Shown one piece after another: positions 33,914 to 44,082 of a stretch of DNA of 64,000 nucleotides. The stretch is from NCBI GenBank assembly GCA_029976075.1, contig JARKNW010000032.1, positions 1-64,000 of the forward strand, given 5' to 3'. The position numbers were made by a program, and so were the translations under genes. Position 1 is the stretch's first letter. Every line of letters starts with the position of its first letter. The notes under the pieces were generated by a model that was not told the origin of the DNA, made no database searches, and was given only the letters and a program-made list of their open reading frames with translations. Origin of the DNA: Pleomorphomonas sp. GTDB taxonomy: Bacteria > Pseudomonadota > Alphaproteobacteria > Rhizobiales > Pleomorphomonadaceae.

Positions 33914-36198
33914 TCGGCAGCCCCCGCCACCATTCGTTCCGAGCGGTTGTGGGCAAGCCTCTGAAGCTGCCTGACCGATCGTACCGAGAACTGGAAGGCG
34001 AGGATCGACTCGGCCCCCTGATTGAGGTTGACACGATCGACCTGCAGGCCGTCGTAACAACCGCCGTTTGGGGTTGCCAACCGCAGCCCCAGGTCATTGC
34101 GGCCGTTGAACCAGTCGAAAGCTGCCTCGGCATGCCGCTGCCACCGGACATCGCCCGTGACGTCGAATGCCACGGTTGCTGCCTCGATCATCGCCCAGGC
34201 GTCCACCGGTTGCTGATCGAAGGGGAGGGGACGGCTGTAGACCTTGCCAAAGCTTTCGGTGCCCACCGGGCGGAAATGACCATCGTCATCGGTTTGCAGC
34301 TCGGCGAGCCATTCGAGCGCCGCGATGCCATCTGCAACCATGTCTTCGTTATCGAGCCACTGGCCGGCGCGGATCAAGGCTTCCGGCAGTCGTGCGTTGT
34401 CATAAGCGAGAACCGGCTCGAACCACTGCCAGTCGGCTCGCCGCTGTTCACGCAACATCACGTGCAGGCGCGCAGCAAACTCGTCCAGCAACTGACGAGC
34501 CGGTCGATGACCCGGGTAAACCGTCAGCCAACTGATGAGACCAAGAGTCGTGAAGGCCATTGCGCGAGGACTGGCCAGGTGGGTGCTTGCCGGGATCACC
34601 CGGTCAGCAAGGCCGGTGGCCCAGAGCTTCAGCCCGTGGTCGTCGGTACTTTCAACCACGCGACCGAGTGACCAGACGGCACGCCCATGGCTATCCTGCG
34701 AACCGGTGTCTTCCAGCCAGTTGCGCTGGTATCCCATGAAGTTGCGGAAGGCACCGCGGTCTTCGTCCCAAGCGGAATCGACGAAAGCGGCACAAGTGTC
34801 CGCGATGCGGGCTGCGCGCTCGGTCTCGATTCCTTCCGACTTCAACTCGACCGCCAGCATCATGGCGCGAGCGTTGTCATCAAGGCAGTAGCCGTGGCGC
34901 CGGTCGGGGATCGTCGAACGGCTATGCTGCAGCATGCCGCAGCCATCCGTCATTCGGTCGACGGCGGCAAGCGTTGAGATGAGCGGAACACGTCGACCGA
35001 TCCTGAGGTTGCTGACCGGTGCCGGTGCCCGTCCGCCAGAGCGAGCCTCGGCAAGGAGATCAAGATAGGCGCGTCCGACCACGGGCCAAATCATCTGCCG
35101 TCCGAGGTCGTAGGCCGTGCTGCGCAGGCGATCGCGGCGACCGCCGTCGGTGAGCAGGTCGCTGATGGTCGACGCCAACGCCTTGGCGTCGCCAAACGGA
35201 ACGAGCGCGCCGGCGTCATTGGCCAGCAGCTCCCGGGCATGCCAATACGGCGTCGATACGACGGCCTTACCCAGGCCAACGGCATAGGACAGAGTTCCCG
35301 AGGTGATCTGGGCCTCGTGCAGATAAGGAGTGACGTAGACATCGGCCGCCGAAAGCCAAGCCTTCAGAATAGGCGCGTCGACATATTCGTTGACGAACAT
35401 CAGATGCTCGGTGACGCCAAGAGCGTCGGCCTGCGCCTGCAGCTTCTCGCGGTATGCCTCGCCCTCGCGCGCAACCAAGTGAGGATGTGTCGCTCCGAGC
35501 ACGATGTAGATGATGTCCGGATGAGCACGCGCCAGATCCGGAAGGGCATCGATCATGTTCTCGATGCCCTTGTTGGGAGACAGAAGGCCAAAGGTCAGTG
35601 CCACCTTGCGGCCATCCAGTCCGAAACTGTGCTTCTGGAACGCCGGGTCAAGGAAAGGCACGTCGGGAATTCCGTGAGGAATGACAGCGATTTTCTCGTC
35701 GGGGAAGTTCCAGTCACGCGTCAGGATGGCGCGACCCATTTCGGTCATCACCACCAGCCGGGCGGAATGCGCGGCCAAACGCTCCATGACACGACGCTGG
35801 TCGGGCGTGGGGTCGGCCAAGACGGTATGTAATGTCGTCACCACCGGGGCGCGCAGTCGCTCCGTCAGCTTCAAGAGATACTCGCCCGCCTCGCCGCCGA
35901 AGATGCCGAACTCATGCTGGATCGATACGGCGTCGGGATTGAGGGCATTGATGTGATCGGCCGCTGCCGCATAGTCGGCGGCTTCATGCTGGTTGATCTC
36001 ATAGCCGACCACTGGCGGGTAGGCGTGGTTCTGCCCTTCGTCCGTTACCGCGACCGTGCTGATCCGCAGGTCCGGATCTGTCGAGACCAGTGCTTCGTGC
36101 AGGTCGGCGGTAAAGGTTGCGATGCCGCATTTGCGGGGCGGGAAGTTGCCGATCAGTGCCATATGGCTTACGGGCGGGGCGAGATTATCGGTGGTCAT
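33910..36198 (-). CDS. GT4 glycosyltransferase with C-terminal glycosidase-like helical domain
   Basis: 762-aa cytoplasmic two-domain protein. Residues 1 to about 380 form a GT-B fold family 4 glycosyltransferase: IGNFPPRKCGIATFTADLHE, VSIQHEFGIFGGEAGEYLLK, VIPHGIPD, FGLLSPNKGIENMI and the C-terminal sugar-nucleotide site YVTPYLHEAQITSGTLSYAV. Residues about 390-762 form an all-helical barrel-like domain with YCLDDNARAMMLA, DSHGRAVWSLGRVVES and DAWAMIEAATVAFDVTGD, resembling (alpha/alpha)6 glycosidases. The ATG at 36198 has GGAGAA upstream and is preferred to a GTG 13 codons earlier. It is coupled to GH130. An EcfG-type promoter lies about 300 bases upstream. The acceptor and product are unknown. 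Confidence 0.85.
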   Translation of the reverse strand: MTTDNLAPPVSHMALIGNFPPRKCGIATFTADLHEALVSTDPDLRISTVAVTDEGQNHAYPPVVGYEINQHEAADYAAAADHINALNPDAVSIQHEFGIFGGEAGEYLLKLTERLRAPVVTTLHTVLADPTPDQRRVMERLAAHSARLVVMTEMGRAILTRDWNFPDEKIAVIPHGIPDVPFLDPAFQKHSFGLDGRKVALTFGLLSPNKGIENMIDALPDLARAHPDIIYIVLGATHPHLVAREGEAYREKLQAQADALGVTEHLMFVNEYVDAPILKAWLSAADVYVTPYLHEAQITSGTLSYAVGLGKAVVSTPYWHARELLANDAGALVPFGDAKALASTISDLLTDGGRRDRLRSTAYDLGRQMIWPVVGRAYLDLLAEARSGGRAPAPVSNLRIGRRVPLISTLAAVDRMTDGCGMLQHSRSTIPDRRHGYCLDDNARAMMLAVELKSEGIETERAARIADTCAAFVDSAWDEDRGAFRNFMGYQRNWLEDTGSQDSHGRAVWSLGRVVESTDDHGLKLWATGLADRVIPASTHLASPRAMAFTTLGLISWLTVYPGHRPARQLLDEFAARLHVMLREQRRADWQWFEPVLAYDNARLPEALIRAGQWLDNEDMVADGIAALEWLAELQTDDDGHFRPVGTESFGKVYSRPLPFDQQPVDAWAMIEAATVAFDVTGDVRWQRHAEAAFDWFNGRNDLGLRLATPNGGCYDGLQVDRVNLNQGAESILAFQFSVRSVRQLQRLAHNRSERMVAGAAE

Positions 36199-36987
36199 CG
36201 GCGGTTCTCCGAAGCTTTGCAAAGCCGCCCGCAGCACGGTGCGGACCGACTTGTGAAAGGTGTGAAAAGGTGAGCTGAGACAAGGTCTCGCTCTTTCGCG
36301 TCTTGATCAGCATCGGCTCGGCACCCAAACTGATGATGTGGTCGACGATGTGTAAGTCCATGTCTTCATCACGAAACACGCGTTCAAAAGTCCGGGATTT
36401 GGGGACAGATACGAGTTTCAAGTGATCGGAGACCGAGAGCCGCCGCGCATTTTCCGCATTGATGTTCGGTTGGCTCCCCGCACTCCATGCGTATGTTTGA
36501 AACGCCGATGGGCCTCGGTTGGTTCCACATCGCGGACGGCTTCGAGCGTGGCTTCTGCCGGTTTCTCCTGGTGCGCCGATTTGCAAACCACCAAGTTCCA
36601 GAAGTAGCCTTTGAACCAGCTTGCCTTTTGCTCGTCGGCTTGCGTTTGGGTCGCTGGCTTATTCTGTAAGGGGAAGAAATCGGCCCGTCCGCGCCGTGTG
36701 CCTGATCGTCCCAGAAAGGTTGTCACCATATCTTCGTGGAGCGCCGAGAGCTCGAATGGAAAGCTAAGGCTCTCGACTGCAAATCAACCTTTAGGAAACC
36801 ACTCCCGTCTACCTTGTAGAATATGAAACGTATGTGCCGGAAATAATAATTAACAACCTATACATTCCCGATTTGGGATTGACGGGTGCCGATGAACCAA
36901 CCGAGGATACGCCGATCGCGAGGGTACGGTTGCAATGCAAGCCCGTCTGGTGAGTAGGCGTCCGGCCGTAAGGTTGAGGGGGAGATC
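36199..36987. other. Long divergent intergenic region (789 bases)
   Basis: No convincing gene. A minus-strand frame from about 36586 to 36185 runs into the GT4 start, has no ribosome site and resembles nothing I know; part of it (MDLHIVDHIISLGAEPMLIK) is protein-like and could be a leader peptide. The EcfG-like promoter at 36501-36526 implies a GT4 leader of about 300 bases. The right end (36780-36900) is AT-rich and should hold the chemoreceptor promoter. Confidence 0.4.
36501..36526 (-). promoter_or_regulatory. EcfG-type general-stress promoter upstream of GT4-GH130
   Basis: On the minus strand GGAAC (36526-36522), 17 bases, CGTT (36504-36501), an exact consensus match. The next supported gene downstream on that strand is GT4 at 36198, so the leader would be long (about 295 bases). 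Confidence 0.5.
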
Positions 36988-39375
36988 ATGAAGCGACAGG
37001 CAGCGCTTTCCAGACAATCCATTACGCGCAAGATCAGCGCGAGCCTTCTTTTGCTGGCATTGCTGGCGGCCGTCGTTGGCGCCGCAGGCGCGTTCGGTCT
37101 CAGTCGGCTGGGTCTTGCCATCGATCTGACATCCCGATCTGCGGCGGCCGTCGCAGACGTCGGGGCGGCGGGCGACGCAGTCAACCGTTTTATTCTGACG
37201 CGGGATCCCGACTCGGCAAGGAAGGCGAGCGAACTGCTCGACAAGGTTGGCGTCGACATATCGGGCCTGGGAGCCACTGACGATCCGACTCTGAAGCCGG
37301 TGACGGCAGCGCTCGGAGCGTTCCGCCAATCGATAGATGCGCTCGTAAAGGCCTCCGCCGATATCGCGACGGCCTGGGGGAGCGTCGACAAGTCGGTCTC
37401 TGCCTTGCAGTGGGTTGCCCACAAGCTTCAATCCGACGCGAAGATGAAGTCGCAGGAGATGGAGCAACTCGCCAGCACCGAACAGGCCAAGGTTCGTGAG
37501 GCTTCGGAGTTTCTGGCGCTCGCTTACCAAGGTCAGGTTCTGGCCGTCAAAGCCAGGACTTCGCTCGTCCAGTACGCCGCGAGCCACAACAGTGCGGACA
37601 TCGCTGCTGCCAAAGGAGCCATTGATCAAGCCAAGTCGGCAATCGGCAGCATCTATAATTTTGCCAGTTCGGATGCCATTGATGACCAGATGCGGCTTGC
37701 CTCCAAGCCCATCAATGAGCTTGCCAAACTGATGGCGACCATGGCGACGGCATCCGACGCCACACAGATCGAAGGTCTGCGCCTGCAGATCGACGCCGGC
37801 ATCGATTCCTTCGTCAAGGGAACCGAGGCGATCGTCGCGGCGGCGCGCGATCTCGGCAAGGCGTCGGAAGCGGCTGCTCAGCAAGCGGTCAACGACAAGA
37901 CCAAGGCCAACACGACCTTCGATCAGGGAATCTCCCTGAGTTATACGGCCGACGGACTGACCATCCAGACGGCCGGCTACAAACTGGACCCTACCGACGA
38001 CAACGAAGCCAACGTACAGACCATGCTCGGTACCGCCATCGAGACCGGCAAGTCGATTGCCGCGAGCGGGCTTGCCGATCCATCGGCCGATATCCAGGGC
38101 TTTGGCAACGCTTTTGCCGATCTGGTGAAGGGAACCAAGGCGTTCGCAGCGGCGCGTGAGGCGTCAGTGCAGCATTCGACGACCGCAGTCGCTGCCATTC
38201 GGGCCGTCAGTGACCAGCACGCCGTTTCGGCGGTTCAAAGCAGAACCTCCTCCTACGTTCTGATGGCCGCGATGACCGCTGCGACGCTTCTGCTCGCACT
38301 GGCGGTCAGCATCGGCATGTCGAGGCTGGTATCGCGGCCCATCGTTTCGCTGACAAGGGCCATGGCTCGCCTTGCGACTGGCGATACCGAAGTCGAACTT
38401 GGGGGAGTTGGTCGGCGGGACGAGATCGGCGACATGCTGCGGGCGGTTCAGGTTTTCCGCGACAATGCCATCGAGCGCCATCGCCTCGCATCGGAAGCGG
38501 AGGCCGAACAGGAAAGACGATCTTCACGGCAAGAGGCGATTGAAACGCTGATCCAGGATTTCCGGAAGGAAATCGCCGCGATGCTGACCTCGGTTTCCGG
38601 AAACGCCGACCAGATGGAGGACACGGCACGGGCGCTCGCCTCCATCGCCGAGCAGGCCAGCTTGCGCGCCACCAGTGCCGCCGAGGCTTCGGGCGATGCA
38701 TCCGTGGGCGTTCAGACCGTGGCCGCCGCCGCCGAAGAACTGTCTGCCTCCATCGCCGAGATCGCGCGCCAGACCGAAAATGCCACTCAGGTCGCACGTC
38801 GGGCTTCCGAGGAAGCGAGGCGCACCGATGCGACCATCGTCAGCCTTGCCGAGGCGGCCGACCGGATCGGCAGTGTCGTGACGCTGATCAAGGCAATCGC
38901 CGAACAGACCAACTTGCTGGCGCTCAATGCGACGATCGAAGCGGCCCGGGCTGGCGAGGCGGGCAAGGGGTTTGCCGTCGTCGCCTCGGAAGTGAAGAAT
39001 CTGGCTGGTCAAACGGCCAACGCCACCGAGGAGATTTCCACGCAGATCGCCGCCATTCAGGTCTCGACCTCCGAGGCCGTCACGGCCATCCGCGCGATTT
39101 CCGAAATCATGGTCGACGTCGACAGAACCACCATGATCATTTCGAGCGCCGTGACCGAACAGGGAACCGCCACGTCGGAGATTTCGAGCAATGCGCAGCG
39201 GGCCGCTGCTGGAACTCGAGCGGCAACCGAGGAGACGGAGGCATTGACCCGCGTGGTCGGAGAGACATCGCAGTCGGCGTCGGCCGTCTCGGCCGCATCC
39301 AATGACATGAACGAACAGGCCGGCCGTCTCCGGTCTGCAGTGGAAGGCTTCATCAACCGCGTCATGGCGGCGTGA
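36988..39375 (+). CDS. Methyl-accepting chemotaxis protein
   Basis: Inner-membrane chemoreceptor (795 aa). TM1 is at about residues 18-40 ([18 protein letters not shown]), then a long, mostly helical periplasmic sensor of about 380 residues. TM2 is near 421-446 ([20 protein letters not shown]), followed by a HAMP domain ([20 protein letters not shown]) and the signalling helices. The conserved hairpin tip is [20 protein letters not shown] and [20 protein letters not shown], near 640-670. GGGGGAG precedes the ATG. The ligand is unknown. It stands alone next to the GT4-GH130 operon and before the inositol regulon, so an inositol or sugar signal is conceivable but unproven. No CheW-binding pentapeptide for CheR is seen at the C-terminus. 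Confidence 0.93.
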   Translation: MKRQAALSRQSITRKISASLLLLALLAAVVGAAGAFGLSRLGLAIDLTSRSAAAVADVGAAGDAVNRFILTRDPDSARKASELLDKVGVDISGLGATDDPTLKPVTAALGAFRQSIDALVKASADIATAWGSVDKSVSALQWVAHKLQSDAKMKSQEMEQLASTEQAKVREASEFLALAYQGQVLAVKARTSLVQYAASHNSADIAAAKGAIDQAKSAIGSIYNFASSDAIDDQMRLASKPINELAKLMATMATASDATQIEGLRLQIDAGIDSFVKGTEAIVAAARDLGKASEAAAQQAVNDKTKANTTFDQGISLSYTADGLTIQTAGYKLDPTDDNEANVQTMLGTAIETGKSIAASGLADPSADIQGFGNAFADLVKGTKAFAAAREASVQHSTTAVAAIRAVSDQHAVSAVQSRTSSYVLMAAMTAATLLLALAVSIGMSRLVSRPIVSLTRAMARLATGDTEVELGGVGRRDEIGDMLRAVQVFRDNAIERHRLASEAEAEQERRSSRQEAIETLIQDFRKEIAAMLTSVSGNADQMEDTARALASIAEQASLRATSAAEASGDASVGVQTVAAAAEELSASIAEIARQTENATQVARRASEEARRTDATIVSLAEAADRIGSVVTLIKAIAEQTNLLALNATIEAARAGEAGKGFAVVASEVKNLAGQTANATEEISTQIAAIQVSTSEAVTAIRAISEIMVDVDRTTMIISSAVTEQGTATSEISSNAQRAAAGTRAATEETEALTRVVGETSQSASAVSAASNDMNEQAGRLRSAVEGFINRVMAA

Positions 39376-39672
39376 AGCCGGCGATCTCGCCACGGATAAC
39401 TTGTAAAGGCCATGAGACCGTGAGCCGTTCCGATAGGGAAGGCTTGCGGTCTTCGTCTTTCAGGGGGGAGGCCCACGCGTTCCGCTAGGGCAGTTCACCA
39501 AGACAAGAACAGCCCCTGTCTGAGCGGATACTATTCCGGATTCTGGACGTCGAACATCGGTTCATGAGCGCCAAAAAGAAAAGGCCGGCCCGAGGGCCGG
39601 CCAGCGCCGGAGGAGGAGGAGTGGCGCTTGATGGGAGGAAGGCGCGGTGGGCGAGCCCACCACGCCATCGCC
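39376..39672. other. Convergent intergenic region
   Basis: About 300 bases with no gene between the chemoreceptor and mmsA. It contains the mmsA-side terminator at 39573-39602; the plus strand shows no clear terminator. Confidence 0.5.
39573..39602 (-). terminator. Intrinsic terminator of the iolR-iolC-iolD-iolB-mmsA operon
   Basis: Perfect 9-bp stem GGCCGGCCC (39583-39591) with GGGCCGGCC (39594-39602), followed on the minus strand by TTTTCTTTTT. It lies 74 bases past the mmsA stop and is a textbook rho-independent terminator. Confidence 0.88.
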
Positions 39673-39675
39673 TTG

Positions 39676-41220
39676 TCAGCTGCGGGTCAGTGTACCATCC
39701 CAGGTGCTGACCGCCTTCTTGGCGTCTTCCTCGGAGAACCAGACGGAGGTAACCGACTTGGTCTCGGTGAAGAAGGCGACGCCATCCTTGCCGAGCGTAT
39801 GCAGGTCGCCGAAGAACGACTGCTTGTGGCCCGAGAATGGGAAGATCGAGAAGGGCACGGGGATGCCGACGTTGATGCCGACCATGCCGCCGTCGGTCCG
39901 CTTGGCGAACTCGCGGGCGTGACGACCCGACGTCGTGTAGATGCACGAGCCGTTGGCGAAGCGGTTGGCATTCATGATAGTAATGCCTTCCTCGAAATCC
40001 TTGACGCGCTTGATCGACGTCACCGGTCCGAAGATCTCTTCTTCGCCGACGAACGAGCCTGGCTTGACGTGGTCGAGGATGGTCGGGCCGACGAAATAGC
40101 CGCCCTCATAGCCTGGCACCTTGACGCCGCGACCGTCGAGCACCAGCGTCGCACCTTCGTCGACACCGCGCTGAATGGCCTTCTCGATCGACTCCTTCTG
40201 GCCCGCCGAGATGACTGGACCGAGCTGCGAGCCGGCGACATAGGCCGGGCCGATCTTGAGCTCCTGGGCGATCTTCTTGAACAGCGCCACGAACTCGTCG
40301 GCGATGCTCTCCTGCACGCAGACCACTGGCAACGCCATGCAGCGCTGGCCAGCGCAACCATAGGTCGAGTTGATGATGCCGCGCACCGTGCGCTCAAGCA
40401 CGCAATCCTCGAGGACGAGGGCGTGGTTCTTGGCTTCCGTCAGCGCCTGGACGCGCTTGCCGTTGGCAGCCGCCGTCTTGTAGATGTGCAAGCCGACCGA
40501 GGTCGAGCCAACGAAGGCGACGCCCTTGATGGCCGGGTTGACCAGCAGACTGTCGGCCTCGACGCGCGAGCAGGTGACGAGGTTGACGACGCCCTTGGGC
40601 AATCCGGCCTCGATCAGCAGCTCCAGCATGCGGCTCGCCGTCTGCGGAACCATCGACGCGGCCTTGAGGACCACGGTGTTGCCGGTGGTGATCGCAAACG
40701 GGATCATCCAGCCCATCGGGATCATCGCCGGGAAGTTATAAGGCGCGATGGCGGCGAACACGCCGAGCGGCTCGCGGAAGGACACGGTGTCGTAGCCGTG
40801 CGACACGTTCATGCAGGTATCGCCCTGCATCAGGTAGTGCGTCGAGCAGGCGCACTCGACCACTTCGATCGCCTTGAGAACGTCGCCCTTGGCTTCGGAA
40901 AGTACCTTGCCGTTCTCGGTGGCGAGCAGCTCGGTCAGTTCGTCGAGATGGGCGTCGAGCAACTGCTTGAAACGGAACATCAGCTGAATGCGCGTCGGGA
41001 TCGGCGTGTCGCGCCAGGCCGGGAAGGCACGGGCCGCGGCGGCAACGGCGGAGTCAACCTCGTCCTGGGTGCAGCAGGGCGCTTCGGCGATTTGCTTGCC
41101 CGTCGAGGGGTCCATCACGGGCATGTACTTGGTGGTCTTCGACTCCCGCCATTCATTGTCGACGAGGTACCTGAGACGCTCGACCTTGCCGAACTGATGC
41201 TTCAGGATTTCCATGTTCAT
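39676..41220 (-). CDS. mmsA: CoA-acylating (methyl)malonate-semialdehyde dehydrogenase
   Basis: 514-aa NAD-dependent aldehyde dehydrogenase that turns malonate semialdehyde plus CoA into acetyl-CoA and CO2, the last step of inositol breakdown (IolA role); the family also serves valine catabolism. Landmarks are PYNFPAMIPMGWMIPFAITT, the NAD loop FVGSTSVGLHIYK, the catalytic Cys in GCAGQRCMALPVV (about residue 294) and EEIFGPVTSIKRV. GGAGAAGATC precedes the ATG at 41220. It is the last gene of the minus-strand iol block and ends before a strong terminator. The position in the block favours the inositol role. Confidence 0.94.
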   Translation of the reverse strand: MNMEILKHQFGKVERLRYLVDNEWRESKTTKYMPVMDPSTGKQIAEAPCCTQDEVDSAVAAAARAFPAWRDTPIPTRIQLMFRFKQLLDAHLDELTELLATENGKVLSEAKGDVLKAIEVVECACSTHYLMQGDTCMNVSHGYDTVSFREPLGVFAAIAPYNFPAMIPMGWMIPFAITTGNTVVLKAASMVPQTASRMLELLIEAGLPKGVVNLVTCSRVEADSLLVNPAIKGVAFVGSTSVGLHIYKTAAANGKRVQALTEAKNHALVLEDCVLERTVRGIINSTYGCAGQRCMALPVVCVQESIADEFVALFKKIAQELKIGPAYVAGSQLGPVISAGQKESIEKAIQRGVDEGATLVLDGRGVKVPGYEGGYFVGPTILDHVKPGSFVGEEEIFGPVTSIKRVKDFEEGITIMNANRFANGSCIYTTSGRHAREFAKRTDGGMVGINVGIPVPFSIFPFSGHKQSFFGDLHTLGKDGVAFFTETKSVTSVWFSEEDAKKAVSTWDGTLTRS

Positions 41221-41301
41221 GATCTTCTCCGTAGTACTGTCTCAGGATGTCGATCGCCCTTGAAGCCGGATGCCCGGGCGACGGGAACTCTTGTCGGTTG
41301 G

Positions 41302-42129
41302 TCAGCGCGATGCCGCCGGAGCGCCGAGCCCGGTGAACAGCCACTCATGCGCCGGTTCGTTGTGGAACTTCCAGATCCGCTTCGGCCCGGCCATGACGTT
41401 GAGATAGTAGTTGTCATAGCCGTGGATGGTTGCGACCGGGTGGTATCCCTTGGGCACCATGACGACGTCGCCATCCTCGAGCAGCACCACCTCATCGAGG
41501 CTGCGGTCGTCGGTATAGACACGCTGGAAGCCGTAGCCCTGCGGCGGGTTGAAGCGGTGGTAATACGTCTCCTCGAGATGGCTTTCCGCCGGGACGTTGT
41601 CCTGGTCATGCTTGTGCGGCGGGTAACTCGAGGTATTGCCGCCCGGCGTGATCACCTCGACGACCAGCAGCGAATGGGCGGACCCGTCGTTCTCCGGCAT
41701 GATGTTGGTGACAAGGCGGGTGTTGGAGCCCTTGCCGCGCGTGATCTGCTGGTGGGTGCCGGGCGGGATCAGCTTCGCCGAGAAGCCCGCGGCGCCAGGC
41801 GCCGAGCAAACGGCGACTTCGGCCTCCGTGGTCGCTGTCAGTTCATAGTGCCCTCCAGGCGGCACATAGGCCGCCCAGGGAGCTCCTTCGAACGGGTTCA
41901 TCCGCTCGCCGATTTCGCCCTGATCCTTGCCGTCGATGGCAAGGCGAACCTTGCCCGATATCAGCACCAGGCAGATCTCGCGCTTGCCGGCGTCGGCCGC
42001 GAGGCTCTTGCCGGCAGCCAGGCGATGAAGGGCAAACCCGACATAAGACCAGCCAGCGCTTTGCGGCGTTACCTCGCTGACCAGGCCATGGTCAGCCTTG
42101 GGCCGGACGCGGAGATGAGAGTTTGACAT
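41302..42129 (-). CDS. iolB: 5-deoxy-glucuronate isomerase
   Basis: 275-aa cupin-fold enzyme that isomerises 5-deoxy-D-glucuronate to 2-deoxy-5-keto-D-gluconate. It has two cupin-like halves. Family motifs visible are PHKHDQDNVPAESHLEETYY, FNPPQGYGFQRVYTD, DGDVVMVPKGYHPVA and YDNYYLNVMAGPKRIWKFHN with the metal-binding His and Glu residues. AAGGAGAACGTC precedes the ATG. It lies 24 bases after iolD and before mmsA in the same operon. Confidence 0.95.
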   Translation of the reverse strand: MSNSHLRVRPKADHGLVSEVTPQSAGWSYVGFALHRLAAGKSLAADAGKREICLVLISGKVRLAIDGKDQGEIGERMNPFEGAPWAAYVPPGGHYELTATTEAEVAVCSAPGAAGFSAKLIPPGTHQQITRGKGSNTRLVTNIMPENDGSAHSLLVVEVITPGGNTSSYPPHKHDQDNVPAESHLEETYYHRFNPPQGYGFQRVYTDDRSLDEVVLLEDGDVVMVPKGYHPVATIHGYDNYYLNVMAGPKRIWKFHNEPAHEWLFTGLGAPAASR

Positions 42130-42153
42130 GACGTTCTCCTTCTCGCGGTGGGC

Positions 42154-44007
42154 TCAGTTGAAGACGCGCTGGAGGCGCTTGGCAACCTCGTAGGCCTCGC
42201 GTGCGCCAGCCACTTGCTTGCGCGACGACGTCTCGGGCACTGCCACGTCCCACCAATGTCCGCCGGCGTCGGTGGTGATCAGCGGGTCGGTATCGATGAC
42301 GATCACCGTGGAGCGATCCGCCACCTTGGCCTTGCCGAGTTCGGCTTCCAGTTCGGAGATCGACGACACCTTGACGGCGATGGCGCCCATGCTTTCCGCG
42401 TGGGCACGGAAGTCGATCTGCGGCTGCTCCTGCATGATGCAGTCGTGCCAGAGATTGTTGAAGTTGGCGCCGCCGGTGGCCATCTGCAGCCGGTTGATGC
42501 AACCGAAGCCGTGATTGTCGAGCAGTACGACCGTCAGCTTCTGTCCGAGGCTGACCGATGTCGCGAGCTCGGAGTTCATCATCATGTAGGATCCGTCGCC
42601 GACCATGACGACGACGTCCTTCTCAGGATTGGCCATCTTGACGCCGATGCCGCCGGCAATCTCGTAGCCCATGCAGGAGAAACCATACTCCATGTGATAG
42701 CTGCCCGGGACGGACGGTACCCAGAGCTTGTCGAGCTCGCCGGGCAATCCGCCTGCGGCACAGACGACGATCGAGTTGGGACCGCCGAGCGTTCTCGCCA
42801 CGGCACCGATCACCTGGGCGTCGGACGGCTTTTCGACATTGGTGGGCGCGAGGGCCTTGGCGGCGGCCTCAAGCCACTTGGTCTTTTCCTTGGCAGCGCG
42901 CTCGGCGACGCTCGGCGCTTTCCAGGCGCCGAGCCCTTGCGACAGCAGCTCAAGGCCAACCTTCGCGTCGGCCACCAGCGGAGCCGCGTTGTGCTTGGTG
43001 GTGTCATAGCTGGCGACGTTGAGGGCGACGATCTTGAGCTCGCCGCTCTTGAACAGCGCCCACGAGCCAGTGGTGAAGTCCTGGAAGCGAGTGCCAATGG
43101 CCAGCACCAGGTCGGCATCTGCGGCAAGGGCGTTGGCAGCCGAGGTGCCGGTGACGCCGACGGCGCCAAGGGCCAACGGGTGCGTCTCGTCGATCGACGA
43201 CTTGCCAGCCTGCGTCACGGAGACGGGGATGCGGTGCTTTTCGGCAAAGGCGACGAGCGCCGCGGTCGCTTCGGAGTACAGAACGCCACCGCCGGCAATG
43301 ATCATCGGATTCTTGGCCGACTTGAGAAGGCTGATGGCCGTTGCAAGCTCGTTCTCGTCCGGGCGAATGCGACGCGGCGCCCAGACCTTTTCCTCGAACA
43401 GGCTTTCCGGCCAGTCATAGGCCTCTGCCTGCACGTCCTGGCACATGGCGAGCGTCACGGGGCCGCATTCCGTCGGGTCGGTCAGGACATGCATCGTCCG
43501 CTGAAGCGCCGCGATCAGTTGCTCCGGCCTCTGGATGCGATCGAAATAGCGCGATACCGGACGGAAGCAGTCGTTGGCCGACACTGTCCCATCCTGGAAA
43601 TCCTCGACCTGCTGCAGCACCGGGTCCGGCATGCGGTTGGCGAAAACGTCGCCTGGCAGCAACAGCAGGGGGAGGCGGTTGACGTGGGCGACGGCTGCAG
43701 CGGTCACCATGTTGAGGGCGCCCGGACCGATCGATGTCGTGCAGGCCATGAAGCGGCGGCGGAAGCTCGCTTTGGCGAAGGCGATCGCCGCGTGAGCCAT
43801 CGCCTGTTCGTTATGGGCGCGAAGCGTCGGAAAGGTCTCCCGAACCTGATAAAGCGCCTCGCCGAGGCCGGCGACGTTGCCGTGGCCGAAGATCGCCCAG
43901 CAACCGGCGAAGATCGGCAGTTTTTCCCCGTCGATGATCGTCTTCTGATTGACGAGGAAACGCACCGTTGCCTGCGCCACCGTCAGTCGTACTGTCTTGC
44001 CCGCCAT
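42154..44007 (-). CDS. iolD: 3D-(3,5/4)-trihydroxycyclohexane-1,2-dione hydrolase
   Basis: 617-aa thiamine-diphosphate enzyme that opens the inositol ring to give 5-deoxy-glucuronate. The N-terminal TPP-binding domain includes the Glu in the GNVAGLGEAL region. The middle domain has AGGGVLYSEATAALVAFAEK. The C-terminal domain has the diphosphate motif GDGSYMMMNSELATSV (about residue 469) and LLDNHGFGCINRLQ. It has full family length. GGGAGGAAAGAC precedes the ATG. It follows iolC by 75 bases and precedes iolB by 24. Confidence 0.95.
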   Translation of the reverse strand: MAGKTVRLTVAQATVRFLVNQKTIIDGEKLPIFAGCWAIFGHGNVAGLGEALYQVRETFPTLRAHNEQAMAHAAIAFAKASFRRRFMACTTSIGPGALNMVTAAAVAHVNRLPLLLLPGDVFANRMPDPVLQQVEDFQDGTVSANDCFRPVSRYFDRIQRPEQLIAALQRTMHVLTDPTECGPVTLAMCQDVQAEAYDWPESLFEEKVWAPRRIRPDENELATAISLLKSAKNPMIIAGGGVLYSEATAALVAFAEKHRIPVSVTQAGKSSIDETHPLALGAVGVTGTSAANALAADADLVLAIGTRFQDFTTGSWALFKSGELKIVALNVASYDTTKHNAAPLVADAKVGLELLSQGLGAWKAPSVAERAAKEKTKWLEAAAKALAPTNVEKPSDAQVIGAVARTLGGPNSIVVCAAGGLPGELDKLWVPSVPGSYHMEYGFSCMGYEIAGGIGVKMANPEKDVVVMVGDGSYMMMNSELATSVSLGQKLTVVLLDNHGFGCINRLQMATGGANFNNLWHDCIMQEQPQIDFRAHAESMGAIAVKVSSISELEAELGKAKVADRSTVIVIDTDPLITTDAGGHWWDVAVPETSSRKQVAGAREAYEVAKRLQRVFN

Positions 44008-44082
44008 GTCTTTCCTCCCGAAGTGGGCGCCGTCGTCGATGCGGCTGCCCCTTCTCGATTGTCTTTACTGTTACCTTGCCGC

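Noticed and set aside
36850-37884. Minus-strand frame of 344 codons at the chemoreceptor start
   Set aside because: Antisense to the clear chemoreceptor N-terminus and free of known motifs.
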